Source: Gemmatimonadota bacterium (GTDB lineage: Bacteria > Gemmatimonadota > Gemmatimonadetes > Gemmatimonadales > Gemmatimonadaceae). Taken from it: DNA of 64,000 bases. The stretch spans positions 558,001 to 622,000 of the forward strand of contig JAIUOB010000004.1 in assembly GCA_020161135.1 (NCBI GenBank). Reading direction: 5' to 3'. The translations under genes and the position numbers were made by a program. Positions 16,012 through 24,905 of this stretch are shown piece after piece (the first letter of the stretch is position 1; every line of letters begins with the position of its first letter). The notes beneath the pieces were generated by a model. The model was not told the origin of the DNA. It saw only the letters and a program-made list of their open reading frames with translations, and searched no databases.

Positions 16012-16779
16012 ATGCCCTCCCCCGCCCTCCACGTCCATCGCCTCGGCCTCGTCCCCTACGACGAGGCCTGGGCACTGCAGAAGGACACCGCGCGCCGCCG
16101 CATCAGTGGCGAGTTGGCGCACGACACGCTGCTGCTGGTGCAGCATCCGCCGGTGGTCACCCTCGGGCGCAGCACGAAGCCCGGCCACCTGCTGGCGAGC
16201 GCCGAGTCGCTCGAAGCGCGTGGCATCCAGGTGCGCGATGTCGAGCGCGGCGGCGACGTGACGATTCACGAGCCGGGGCAGCTCGTCGCCTATCCCATTG
16301 TCGACCTCAAGCAGCACAAGCAGGACCTGCATTGGCACCTCCGACAGCTCGAGGAGGCCGTCATCCGCGCCCTGGCCACCGTGGGGCTCGCGGCCGAGCG
16401 CGTCGCGGGGCTCACGGGTGTCTGGATTGGCGATGCGCCCGGACTCGACGGCGGCCACCGCGAGCCGGTGAGCCGCAAGCCGGTGAGCCGCAAGCCGGTG
16501 AGCCGCAAGCCGGTGAGCCGCAAACTGGCGAGCATCGGCGTGCACGCGCGCGACTGGGTCACCTGGCACGGCGTGGCGCTCAATGTGTGCAATGACCTCG
16601 CGACGTTCGATCACACCGTGCCGTGTGGTATCGATGGCGTCACGATGACCACCGTGGCGCGCGAATGCACGCGTCGCGGGCTGCCGATACCATCGTTCGC
16701 CACGGTCGAAACGGCGGTCGCGCAGGCGTTCGCCGAGGTCTTCTCTCTCACTGTGGTCGAGCACGCCGCCACGGTGTGA
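16012..16779 (+). CDS. lipB: Octanoyltransferase LipB with an insertion at the active site
   Basis: Transfers octanoyl from acyl carrier protein to lipoyl domains, the step before LipA. Family motifs: LLLVQHPPVVTLGR, ERGGDVTIHEPGQLVAYPI, GLTGVWIG, LASIGVHARDWVTWHGVALN and the catalytic Cys205 in TVPCGIDG. The catalytic lysine is expected just before the ASIGV motif, here K171. Immediately before it, residues 152-171 are four copies of PVSRK, the last lysine being K171, and about ten extra residues (GDAPGLDGGH) precede them. This segment is short in ordinary LipB proteins. At 255 residues it is slightly long for the family. The gene follows lpd, completing the set lipA, pdhABC, lpd, lipB. Confidence 0.93.
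   Translation: MPSPALHVHRLGLVPYDEAWALQKDTARRRISGELAHDTLLLVQHPPVVTLGRSTKPGHLLASAESLEARGIQVRDVERGGDVTIHEPGQLVAYPIVDLKQHKQDLHWHLRQLEEAVIRALATVGLAAERVAGLTGVWIGDAPGLDGGHREPVSRKPVSRKPVSRKPVSRKLASIGVHARDWVTWHGVALNVCNDLATFDHTVPCGIDGVTMTTVARECTRRGLPIPSFATVETAVAQAFAEVFSLTVVEHAATV
16465..16524 (+). repeat. 15-bp tandem repeat (four copies) inside lipB
   Basis: Four head-to-tail copies of ccggtgagccgcaag; the last ends in a instead of g. The length is a multiple of three, so copy-number change would keep the frame and add or remove PVSRK units. Confidence 0.95.
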
Positions 16780-16942
16780 CGGCAGCATCTGCAGCGCGGG
16801 TACAAACAGTGCCCCGTCTGTGACGCACGTCGTCCCGCGCACCTTTACTGCGCCCTTGGCGAGTGGTAGCGTGGGGCGGGTTTTCGATGCACTCGAACGA
16901 GTGCGCCGGTTGCGTCAATCCTCCACCCGATTCCCCCACCCA

Positions 16943-19204
16943 ATGCGCGTCTCCCTCCGTCACGCCTTGCCTGCCGTTGCGCTCCTCGCGCTGGCCGCGT
17001 GCAAGGACGATGCTCCGCCGGCGCCGGCGGCCATCACCCCGGTCTCCGACGTGGGACTCTCCGGCACCGTCGATCAGCTCATGCCACCGCTGGTCGTCAA
17101 GGTCACCGACGCCAAGGGCGCTCCCGTGGGCGGTGTCCCGGTCACCTTCGCGGCCGCCGAGGGCGGCGGCTCGGTGTCGCCCGCCATCGACACGACTGAC
17201 TCCGACGGTGAAGCCACCACGCGTTGGCGCCTCGGCACCACCCTCGTGGCGCAGCGCGCCACCGCCACCGCAACAGGCGTGAATGGCAGCGTCTCGTTCG
17301 TGGCCTCGGTGAGCGCCGCAGCGCCCGCCACCATGACCGCCCAGGGCGGCGACAACCAGTCGGCGCTGGCCGGCGCGGTCGTCGCCACGGCGCCCTCGGT
17401 CAAGCTGGTCGACCGCTTCCAGAACCCGGTCGGCGGCGTCACGGTCGTCTTCTCGGTCACGTCGGGCGGTGGCACCGTCACCGGCGCCGGCGCGACCACC
17501 AACGCCAGCGGTGTCGCGACGGTCGGCTCGTGGACCCTCGGCCCGAACGTCGGCATCAACCGTCTCACCGCGGTGGCCCTGACCAACGGCGCGACCGGCA
17601 ACCCGATCGTCTTCACCGCCAACGCCACGGCCGGTACGGCCACGACGCTCACCGCGCAGACCGCCACCTCGCTCACCGCCACGGTGGCGGGGCTGGTCAC
17701 GCCGGTTCCGACCGTCCGCGTGACCGACGCCAATGGCAACCCGGTGGCCGGGGTGGGCGTCTCGTTCACCGGCTCGGTGGGCTCGAACGTGGTGGGGCAA
17801 GCCAAGACCACCAACAGCAACGGTATCGCGGCGCCTGACGCCTGGCAGATGGGCACGGTGGCCCAGACCTACACGCTCGCCGCCACGGTGGCCGGTGCGT
17901 CGCCGGTGACCTTCACGGCGGCCGCCAACGCGGGCTCGGCGGCCCTGGTGAGCGCCTTCGCGGGCAACAACCAGACGGCGCAGGTGGGGCGTACGCTGCC
18001 CACCGATCCCGCCGTGCGCGTGACCGATGCCTACGGCAACGCCGTGCTCGGCGCCGAAGTGGTCTTCACGGTCACGGGCGGCGGCGGTTCGGCGGTCGCG
18101 CGTCGTGCCCTGACCGATGGCAACGGTGTCGCGGCGGTCGGTGCCTGGACGCTGGGTGACGTGCCGGGTGTGAACAGCCTGAGCGCGGTGGTGACGGGCG
18201 CCAACATCGGCGGCAACCCGGTGACCTTCACGGCCATTGCGACGCCCGGTGCGCCGGCCTCCATGTCGGTCGTGAGCGGCAACAACCAGAGCGGCACGGC
18301 GGGCGCCCCGCTCCCGGTGGCGCCGAGCGTGGTGGTGCGTGACGCGCGCGGCAACCCGGTTCCGGGCGTGGCGGTCACCTTCACCGCGAACGTGGGCAAC
18401 GGCACGGTGTCGGTGCCGAACGCCACCACGAACGCCTCGGGCGTGGCCACGTCCGGCACGTGGACGCTTGGCCTGGCCTCCGGCACCCAGGTGCTGACGG
18501 CCAGCTCGAACAACCTCCCGAGCATCACCTTTGTCGCCACGGCGGCGGCCGGCGCGGCCAGCCGGGCCCTGGCGGTGACCGACTCGGTGCTGCCGAACTT
18601 CCCGGTCAACAGCTTCGTATCGCCCCTGCCGCAGGTGCGGGTGGTCGACGCGAACGGCAACCCGGTGGCCGGGGCCGAGGTCACCTTCGTCGAGGACGCG
18701 GGCACCACCAGCACGCTTACCGGCGCGGTGAAGACGACCGGTGCCGATGGCCTCGCCACGCTCACGAGCTGGCGCATCGGCACGGCGGCCACCACCTACC
18801 GCATTCGTGCGCTCATCACCGGCGTCAACCAGAACGGTCAGGAGCCGACGTTCGTGGTGACCGGCACCGCGGCGAATCCCGTCGCCCTGCAGGCGCTGAG
18901 CACGCAGGCGCTGACCGGCCAGGGCAACAACCAGAACACGACGCAGGCGCCGACGGTGCGGGTGGTTGACCAGTTCGGCAATCCGGTGGCTGGTGTGTCG
19001 GTCACGTTCACGATTGTCGGCGCGCCGGCCGCGACCATCAACAACCCGGCCCAGACCACGCCGCTGGTCATCACGACCGGCTCCAACGGTGTGGCCAGTG
19101 TCGGCATCTGGACGATTGGCGCAGGCGCCGGGCAGCGGACGCTGCGGGCGTCGATCACCACGATCGCCGGAACGGTCCAGATCGACTTCACCGCCGATCC
19201 GTAA
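16943..19204 (+). CDS. Large lipoprotein of bacterial Ig-like (Big_1-type) repeats
   Basis: 753 residues from ATG 16943 (MRVSLRHALP), with lipobox LALAAC (Cys20). The mature protein is a run of about seven ~95-residue Ig-like domains of the invasin/Big_1 type. Each has a DANGNPVAGVxVxF-like strand (VTDANGNPVAGVGVSF, VVDANGNPVAGAEVTF, VVDQFGNPVAGVSVTF), then a TxxxGVAxxxxWTLG strand and a closing VTFTA. No enzyme motif is present. It likely forms a stiff rod on the outer membrane and acts as an adhesin or scaffold. An in-frame start at 16820 would bury the signal peptide. It ends 31 bp before a strong terminator. Confidence 0.85.
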   Translation: MRVSLRHALPAVALLALAACKDDAPPAPAAITPVSDVGLSGTVDQLMPPLVVKVTDAKGAPVGGVPVTFAAAEGGGSVSPAIDTTDSDGEATTRWRLGTTLVAQRATATATGVNGSVSFVASVSAAAPATMTAQGGDNQSALAGAVVATAPSVKLVDRFQNPVGGVTVVFSVTSGGGTVTGAGATTNASGVATVGSWTLGPNVGINRLTAVALTNGATGNPIVFTANATAGTATTLTAQTATSLTATVAGLVTPVPTVRVTDANGNPVAGVGVSFTGSVGSNVVGQAKTTNSNGIAAPDAWQMGTVAQTYTLAATVAGASPVTFTAAANAGSAALVSAFAGNNQTAQVGRTLPTDPAVRVTDAYGNAVLGAEVVFTVTGGGGSAVARRALTDGNGVAAVGAWTLGDVPGVNSLSAVVTGANIGGNPVTFTAIATPGAPASMSVVSGNNQSGTAGAPLPVAPSVVVRDARGNPVPGVAVTFTANVGNGTVSVPNATTNASGVATSGTWTLGLASGTQVLTASSNNLPSITFVATAAAGAASRALAVTDSVLPNFPVNSFVSPLPQVRVVDANGNPVAGAEVTFVEDAGTTSTLTGAVKTTGADGLATLTSWRIGTAATTYRIRALITGVNQNGQEPTFVVTGTAANPVALQALSTQALTGQGNNQNTTQAPTVRVVDQFGNPVAGVSVTFTIVGAPAATINNPAQTTPLVITTGSNGVASVGIWTIGAGAGQRTLRASITTIAGTVQIDFTADP

Positions 19205-19235
19205 CACCGGTTACGCTGGACGGTTCAACGCAGAA

Positions 19236-19270
19236 GGGGCGCCCACTCACAAGAGTGGGCGCCCCTTTTT
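19236..19270 (+). terminator. Rho-independent terminator of the Ig-like lipoprotein gene
   Basis: Perfect 13-bp GC-rich stem (ggggcgcccactc / gagtgggcgcccc), 4-nt acaa loop, then ttttt. Among the clearest intrinsic terminators in the window. Confidence 0.9.
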
Positions 19271-19299
19271 CACGTGCCGCTGCCGGCGAAGCGCCCTGC

Positions 19300-19338
19300 C
19301 TCCGCGTCTCCGCGGTGCAGTGTCTCCGCGTCTCCGCG
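19300..19338. repeat. ctccgcg-type intergenic repeat
   Basis: Two near-identical units ctccgcgtctccgcg separated by gtgcagtgt lie just before the convergent stop of the next gene. The same short units occur in the pdhC linkers. Confidence 0.5.
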
Positions 19339-19339
19339 T

Positions 19340-19852
19340 TTACATCTTCTTCCCGTCAGCCGGCGGCGTCGTCGGCGTCGTGGGCGCCGCCGCGGAGTCC
19401 TGCTTGGGCGGCATCGGGGGCTGCGGAAGCTGGGTGCTGTCGATGCCGACCAGCGGGTTGGGCAGACGGAGCTGGGTCATGGCCGTCTTGGTGTAGTAGG
19501 CCCACCCCTTGCCGACGACCTTGTCGCCGTCGAGGACCACCGGCGTCTCGAGCGTGGCGCTGAGCGCCTCCGAGACCTTGCCCGCGTCGTCGCGCGCATA
19601 GATGACCTCGTACTGCTTGCCGTCGACCAGGTAGCGCATGCGGCGGAATCCGTTGACGACGCGCGCCGAGTCGGCGCCTTCGCCAATGAGCGGGCCGGTG
19701 CCCATCTCGGCCAGCAGGGCCTCGCGGGTCATGCCGGGCTCGACGTTCTTGAGGCGCGCGGACGCGGCTTCGTCGGCACCACAGGCGGTGAGGGAGGCCG
19801 CCAGTGTGGCGGCGAGGAGGAGGGGTACTGCACGAACGACGTATGAGCGCAT
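19340..19852 (-). CDS. SmpA/OmlA (BamE-like) domain lipoprotein
   Basis: 170 residues with lipobox SLTAC (Cys24). The segment LKNVEPGMTREALLAEMGTG and the following FRRMRYLVDGKQYEVIYARD fit the SmpA/OmlA fold, in which a VxPGMTxxEVxxxLG motif starts a small two-helix, three-strand domain found in BamE and other outer-membrane lipoproteins. The C-terminus is a Pro/Ala/Thr/Lys tail. The role may be outer-membrane assembly or stress sensing, but in other phyla this fold is used widely, so BamE itself is not claimed. Confidence 0.65.
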   Translation of the reverse strand: MRSYVVRAVPLLLAATLAASLTACGADEAASARLKNVEPGMTREALLAEMGTGPLIGEGADSARVVNGFRRMRYLVDGKQYEVIYARDDAGKVSEALSATLETPVVLDGDKVVGKGWAYYTKTAMTQLRLPNPLVGIDSTQLPQPPMPPKQDSAAAPTTPTTPPADGKKM

Positions 19853-20001
19853 GGCTGCTGAGAGAGTGGTGATGGGGGTCCTTGGCGCGGCTCGGCGGCC
19901 GCTGCAGGCAGGGACGGCGCGCGGGGGCGCGCTGGGAGCCCTACCCGGCTGAAGAGTAATCGGTCCGGGACATGAGACGAAACGCTTCTGACCGACGGGT
20001 A

Positions 20002-20040
20002 AACGAAAGGCCCCGCGCTTGCGCGCGGGGCCTTCGTTTT
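20002..20040. terminator. Bidirectional terminator after the 1402-residue lipoprotein gene
   Basis: 12-bp stem aaggccccgcgc / gcgcggggcctt with ttgc loop, flanked by aaacg on one side and cgtttt on the other, so it can work on either strand. It lies 22 bp past the minus-strand stop at 20062. Confidence 0.85.
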
Positions 20041-20061
20041 ACTGCCCGTCAGGGCATCCGA

Positions 20062-23000
20062 TTACGGGATGCGGTTGACGGTGATCGTGTTGCTCAGGCT
20101 GTTGGTGTTGAAGCCAGCCAGCGAGCCGGTCACCGTGAAGGTGATCTGCACCGCCGTGTTGGCGCCGGCAACACCCGTCGGCTGGAGCGTGCACGTAGCC
20201 GGGCCAGTCATCGTCGCCGTGATGAACGGCGAGTTCGACGAGCACGAGTACAGCAGGTTCACGCCGTTGACGTTGCCCGTGCCACCCAGGCTGAGGGTGA
20301 TCGGATCCTGCGTGTTCGCCGCAGCCGCCGCGTTGTCAAACGTGATGGCCGGAGCGGTGTTCTGGATCGTCGTGGTCGCCGGGAGAGCCGGCGGCAGGCC
20401 GATGACGGCGTTGAGGGTCGAGAGACCGTTGCCGTTCGCGTCAACGCCGATGGCGCGGATCACATCACCGTTGCTGAGCGCAGCCATGGTCGAGCCAGCA
20501 CCCTGGTTGACGGCCGTCGTGGTGATGCCGTAGCGCCAGAAGCGGTTGCCGCCCTGGTCGAGCTGGCCGAGCGCCGAGGCCTGACCGATGTACTCCCACT
20601 CCGTCGCGCCAACCTGGCGGATGATGTAGACCGCCGTGAACGGCGGGTTCGTCACCGAGGTGCCAGTCTGGGCGCGGTACTCGAAGCCCGAGAGGCTGAC
20701 GGCGTTGAAGATCTGCCAGAACTGGATGCCCTGCGTCACGCCCCAGTTGCTCGCCTGAGCGGCGGCAGCCGGAGTCGGGATCTGACCACCGAAGATGGTG
20801 GCGTTGAGGGCCGCCGAGATACCCGTGCCGATGTTGTTGTTCGCCATCGTCGCACGGATGTCGTACAGCCACGCGGTCACCTGATTCGGACGCGCCTCAT
20901 CGGCGGCGCCGAACGCGGCGAACGTGTTGGCCTGCGACAGCGGCGCGTGGTTGTTGGCGACGTTCACGATGTTCTGGATGAACGGCACCGGGACCGGGAG
21001 CTGCGCCGCACCGAGGAGCGTGGCGGCACCGATCGGCGTGGCGAGCTTGTTGTCGCTCACCGCGGCGAACGGATTGTGCCACAGACCCAGGACCGACGAC
21101 GCCGAGTAGTTCGTGACGCGACGGAAGCGGATCGTGTTTGGCTGACCAGCCACCACCGCGTTGCCCGGGCCACCGAAGTCGTAGCCGAGCTGCGGGTAAC
21201 GGAGGGCGAGGTCGCCCGCGATCGCCTCGAGGTCGTCCGTGCCCGTCGGGCCAAACGCCACCGAGGTGCCACCCGCGAGGATGGCCGGCACCGTGATGCC
21301 GGTGATCTGCGGAGCCGCGTTGTCGATCGCCACCGAGCGGGCCGGGATGGCCGTGGTGTTACCGGCGCGGTCGACGAGCGTGCCGCTGAACGTGTAGTAA
21401 CCGGCCACTGCCGCGCCCGGGGTCGGGCCGGCGAGCGTCACCGTGCTGGCGACGCGGCTGGCGAAGCCGTGGATGTTGAACACGAACTCACGCATCGAGG
21501 CGTCGCCGGCGTACACCGGGGCGTTGATGACGTTGAGGAAGCGGTTCGCGGCCGTGCCGCTGGTGTTGCTGGTGCGGACGATCGACTCGTTGATCGCGTC
21601 GTTCGTCAGCGACGGCAGCACCGGCGCCGTGCGGCGCTGGATGTTGAACGTACCGGCATTCACCTGCGTCGGACCCGCGGCACCCGCGAACTGCGCGAGC
21701 GTCGTGGCCGGGCAGTTGTCCGCCGTCGCCGCAACCGCCGGGTTGCAGTTGTAGAAGCCCGAGCGGGCGTCCGTGAAGCGGACCGCGAACACGGCGTTCG
21801 TGTTGTTGGTCGTGCCGTACGTGTTGCCGAGCGCCGAGTAGATCGAGTCCACGTCCGTGCGGACGAAGTTCGCGACGTTACCCGTGCCCGTGTTCGCGAT
21901 CGTCGCGAGCACCGGCGCCGTGAGGTCGACACCGAACACCGCCGGACCCGTGGCGGTGGTGTTGCGGCCAGGCGTCTTGGTCGTGGGCGCGGACGAGGTG
22001 TACACAACCGACGTGGCGCGGTTACCAAGGCGGTCCGTCTCCGCAACCTGGGCGAAGTAGGCCGTGTTGGTGAAGTTGGTCGCGTGCTCGGGGATGCCCA
22101 TCGAGCCGATCGTCGCGGTAATGCCGCCCGTCGCGACCGGCGAGGTGCAGCTGGGCGACGAGGTCAGGGTCGCCGGGATACCGGCCGCCTGCGCGCAGAC
22201 GCTGAACAGCGTGTTACGCTGGGCCGCACCGGCACCGAACTGCGAGCCGTTCGTCGACGTCAGACCCACTTCGTTGTCCGAGATGCTGTAACGGAACGCC
22301 GAGTTGACCGACGTCGCCGTCGTGACGTTCGTGCCGGCCATGAAGTAGGCCGCGTTCACCCACGCCGAGTCCTGCGTGGTGTTGTCGCCCGTCGAACCGC
22401 CGCGCACGTCGAAGTAGTTGATCGTCGGCGAGAGGTAGTCGTGCGGCAGGTACAGGTAGTTCTGGCGGTAGGCCAGCGACTGGCGGAAGCCGCCCGTCGT
22501 GCCGTTCGCGATGTTGGTGAAGTCGTCGAAGATCGACCGGCCAACCTGCGGCGCCACGGCGGTGCCGGGGAAGCCGTTGTTGTTGTTGTCGACGCCGCCG
22601 ACGACCTGCGGGGCCAGACCAGCCGTGTTGGTGGCCATGCCCGTGCAGTTGAAGTTCACCGCGAGCGTGTCACGCGTCGTCGTGCCGTAGGTGCCGGCGA
22701 ACGGACGCGTGCGGTCGGTGATGTTGCTGCCGCAACCCGACGACAGGTTGAGGACCGCCTGGACGACCGTGCGGTTCGGCGTGTAGATGACCGGCACCAC
22801 GACGAACGAGCCGGCGCCCGACTGGGCGTTCGGCGTGAGCGCGTCCGGCGTGCTCGGACCACCGTACCACGTGATGTTGCCGGCGTCGTTCGCACGGTTC
22901 GCCGGGGCCGTCCAACGCACCGTCCAACCGTCCGGATTGTTGAAGTTGACCTGCGAGATGCTGTTCGACGCGACCGTGGCGGCCGAGTTCGGGTTCGTGG

Positions 23001-24270
23001 TCAGCGTGGCCACGATCGTGCGGAGGCCGTTCTTGTACAGCGTGCTGGCATCAGCGCCCGTGGTGAAGTCCGGCGTGCCGAACTCCGAGGTGTTGATGTA
23101 GAGCTGCATCGACGAGAGCTGGGCGCCCGCCGACGAGAACGACTGACGTGCCGCCGGCACGCCGTTCGTGCGCGCCGCGCACGCCGCCACCGTCTCCGCC
23201 GGATCGCACACCCAGACGTTCGCTTCCGTGACCGTCTGGCCGTTCGGCTGGATCTGGAGGTTGACTTCGATCTGGTCGTAGACGTTCGAGATGTCGATCG
23301 TCGCGCCGCCCTTCGTGAGGCTGTTGATGACGACCTGCGCGGCCGGCGACACCGTCACCGGAACGAGGGCCGTGATCGACGAGGCCGCGAAGGCGCCCGA
23401 CTCGGTCGACGACGCCGTCACCGTGACGACGGCCTGACCGGCCGACACCGCCGTGATGACGCCCGACGCCGAGACCGTCGCGACCGACGGGGCGCTCGAG
23501 CCGTACGAGTAGGTCACCGCCGAGGCGCGCGGGCCCTGGACCGCCGGGGTGAGCCCCTGCGTGCCGTTGAGCGCGAGCGACACCGACGCCGGCTGCACCG
23601 TGAGGGCCGTGAGGCCGGGGGTGCGGTCGGAGACCGTGATGGTCACCGCCTGCGCGATCGTCGCCGCGGCAAAGCCGCCCTGCGCCGCCGCGTTGGCCGT
23701 CACCGTGATCGTCGCCACGCCAGGCGCCACCGCCGTCACCACGCCAGCCGTGCTGACCGTGGCGATCGACGCGGCCGACGTCGCGTACGTGTACGTCGCC
23801 GTGCGGCCGGCCGGCTGCACGGTCGGGATGACCGTCACCGACTGGCCAACGGCCAGCTGCGCCGCCTGCGGCGACACCGCGAGCGACGTGATGGCCGGCG
23901 CCGGGGCCGACACCGAGACCGCCGCAGCGGCCGAGTTACCGGTCGAGGCAGCCGCCGTGATGGTGGCGTTGCCAGCGGCCACTGCCGTCACGCGGCAGGA
24001 GGCGCCGGACACCGCGACCGTGGCCACGGCCGTGTTGCTCGACGTGCAGCTCGCGAGCGTCGGCGGCGTGGTCGTGCTGCCACCCGTGATCTGCACCGCG
24101 AAGTTGAGCGACTCACCAACGTTCATGTTGGCGTTCGGCGGCGAAATCGTCAGCACAACGGCTGGATTCACCGGTGCGGGCACCGTGACGTCGTCACCGC
24201 AAGCACCGAGCACCGCGAGGGCACTCAGGCTCAGGGCGGCGAGCGCCTTGTTCCGAGAGAAGAGTTGCAT
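20062..24270 (-). CDS. Giant surface lipoprotein with N-terminal Big_2-type Ig domains
   Basis: 1402 residues with lipobox LAVLGAC (Cys24). About residues 35-320 hold three Big_2-type domains (LTISPPNANMNVGESLNFAV; LAVSPQAAQLAVGQSVTV ... STAGVVTAVAPGVATITV; LTVQPASVSLALNGTQGL ... SASGVITAVSAGQAVVTV), the fold used by intimin-like adhesins. The next ~1000 residues are Asn/Thr/Ala-rich with scattered Cys and no domain I recognise. A short Ig-like piece closes the protein (VQITFTVTGSLAGFNTNSL). Codons are strongly GC-biased and no frameshift is seen. It is probably a cell-surface adhesin or matrix component. A terminator follows the gene. Confidence 0.85.
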   Translation of the reverse strand: MQLFSRNKALAALSLSALAVLGACGDDVTVPAPVNPAVVLTISPPNANMNVGESLNFAVQITGGSTTTPPTLASCTSSNTAVATVAVSGASCRVTAVAAGNATITAAASTGNSAAAAVSVSAPAPAITSLAVSPQAAQLAVGQSVTVIPTVQPAGRTATYTYATSAASIATVSTAGVVTAVAPGVATITVTANAAAQGGFAAATIAQAVTITVSDRTPGLTALTVQPASVSLALNGTQGLTPAVQGPRASAVTYSYGSSAPSVATVSASGVITAVSAGQAVVTVTASSTESGAFAASSITALVPVTVSPAAQVVINSLTKGGATIDISNVYDQIEVNLQIQPNGQTVTEANVWVCDPAETVAACAARTNGVPAARQSFSSAGAQLSSMQLYINTSEFGTPDFTTGADASTLYKNGLRTIVATLTTNPNSAATVASNSISQVNFNNPDGWTVRWTAPANRANDAGNITWYGGPSTPDALTPNAQSGAGSFVVVPVIYTPNRTVVQAVLNLSSGCGSNITDRTRPFAGTYGTTTRDTLAVNFNCTGMATNTAGLAPQVVGGVDNNNNGFPGTAVAPQVGRSIFDDFTNIANGTTGGFRQSLAYRQNYLYLPHDYLSPTINYFDVRGGSTGDNTTQDSAWVNAAYFMAGTNVTTATSVNSAFRYSISDNEVGLTSTNGSQFGAGAAQRNTLFSVCAQAAGIPATLTSSPSCTSPVATGGITATIGSMGIPEHATNFTNTAYFAQVAETDRLGNRATSVVYTSSAPTTKTPGRNTTATGPAVFGVDLTAPVLATIANTGTGNVANFVRTDVDSIYSALGNTYGTTNNTNAVFAVRFTDARSGFYNCNPAVAATADNCPATTLAQFAGAAGPTQVNAGTFNIQRRTAPVLPSLTNDAINESIVRTSNTSGTAANRFLNVINAPVYAGDASMREFVFNIHGFASRVASTVTLAGPTPGAAVAGYYTFSGTLVDRAGNTTAIPARSVAIDNAAPQITGITVPAILAGGTSVAFGPTGTDDLEAIAGDLALRYPQLGYDFGGPGNAVVAGQPNTIRFRRVTNYSASSVLGLWHNPFAAVSDNKLATPIGAATLLGAAQLPVPVPFIQNIVNVANNHAPLSQANTFAAFGAADEARPNQVTAWLYDIRATMANNNIGTGISAALNATIFGGQIPTPAAAAQASNWGVTQGIQFWQIFNAVSLSGFEYRAQTGTSVTNPPFTAVYIIRQVGATEWEYIGQASALGQLDQGGNRFWRYGITTTAVNQGAGSTMAALSNGDVIRAIGVDANGNGLSTLNAVIGLPPALPATTTIQNTAPAITFDNAAAAANTQDPITLSLGGTGNVNGVNLLYSCSSNSPFITATMTGPATCTLQPTGVAGANTAVQITFTVTGSLAGFNTNSLSNTITVNRIP

Positions 24271-24905
24271 TCATCCCCCTCTTGCGAGGTCGTGGAGGTA
24301 GCTGCCGTCAGCAGGCTCGGGTGCCCTGCCGAACAACGTGTTGCGATCGCAGACCCGCGCCCGAGTGGCGCTGGTCTCATCAGGCCGATCACGCAGCGGA
24401 CGGGGACTCGACTCGGGGAGCGGCCGAATGGAACCCTGCGTCATGCGTGGAGCGTGATGCCCGATCAAACTGCCCGTGGTGACCCGCGCGACATGCCGCG
24501 CCGAAGCGACGACCTCTCTCGCGAACAACACCGCGGCCCTTCCCTGCACCCGTCACCGTCCGGTCCAAGCTCCGTCGGGCAACGAGCCCTGCGCCTTCAA
24601 CTGCAACACCATCTGCGACAACATCTGCACCGGCGCGCACAGCCTGACACCGGCAACAGCAGGCGCGAGGCGCGTGCCTTCTCCCCTGGTAGGGAAGCCG
24701 GGCACACTCCTCGCCGTGATGACAAGCCCAGAAACTAGGGAGCACCTGCAAGCCGGTCAAGCACTTGCCGTACCCGGGCGCAGACACATGCCGTCACAAA
24801 ACAGGGACACCGGGGGCGCCGGCGGCCTTATCCACAACCCAGAGGGACGACCCGGGGGCCGTACCGTCACATTGCGCGTCCCGGCTTCGGGGTATCTTCC
24901 CCACC
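24271..24905. other. Gene-poor 635-bp region upstream of divergent genes
   Basis: Lies between the start of the giant lipoprotein (minus) and the helicase gene (plus), so it should contain both promoters. Open frames of 130-145 codons on each strand have no signal peptide, family motif or consistent codon bias. A plus-strand stretch at about 24590-24640 would read CAFNCNTICDNICTG, with evenly spaced cysteines, but lacks a credible start. I see no RNA gene or repeat here. Confidence 0.5.

Noticed and set aside
16465..16524. Tandem repeat considered as a CRISPR-like array
   Set aside because: Units are contiguous with no spacers and code in frame for LipB.
19972..24738. A 1588-codon plus-strand frame opposite the giant lipoprotein
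   Set aside because: Extremely Arg/Asp/Val-rich without structure; the minus strand has a lipobox, Ig-like domains and a terminator.
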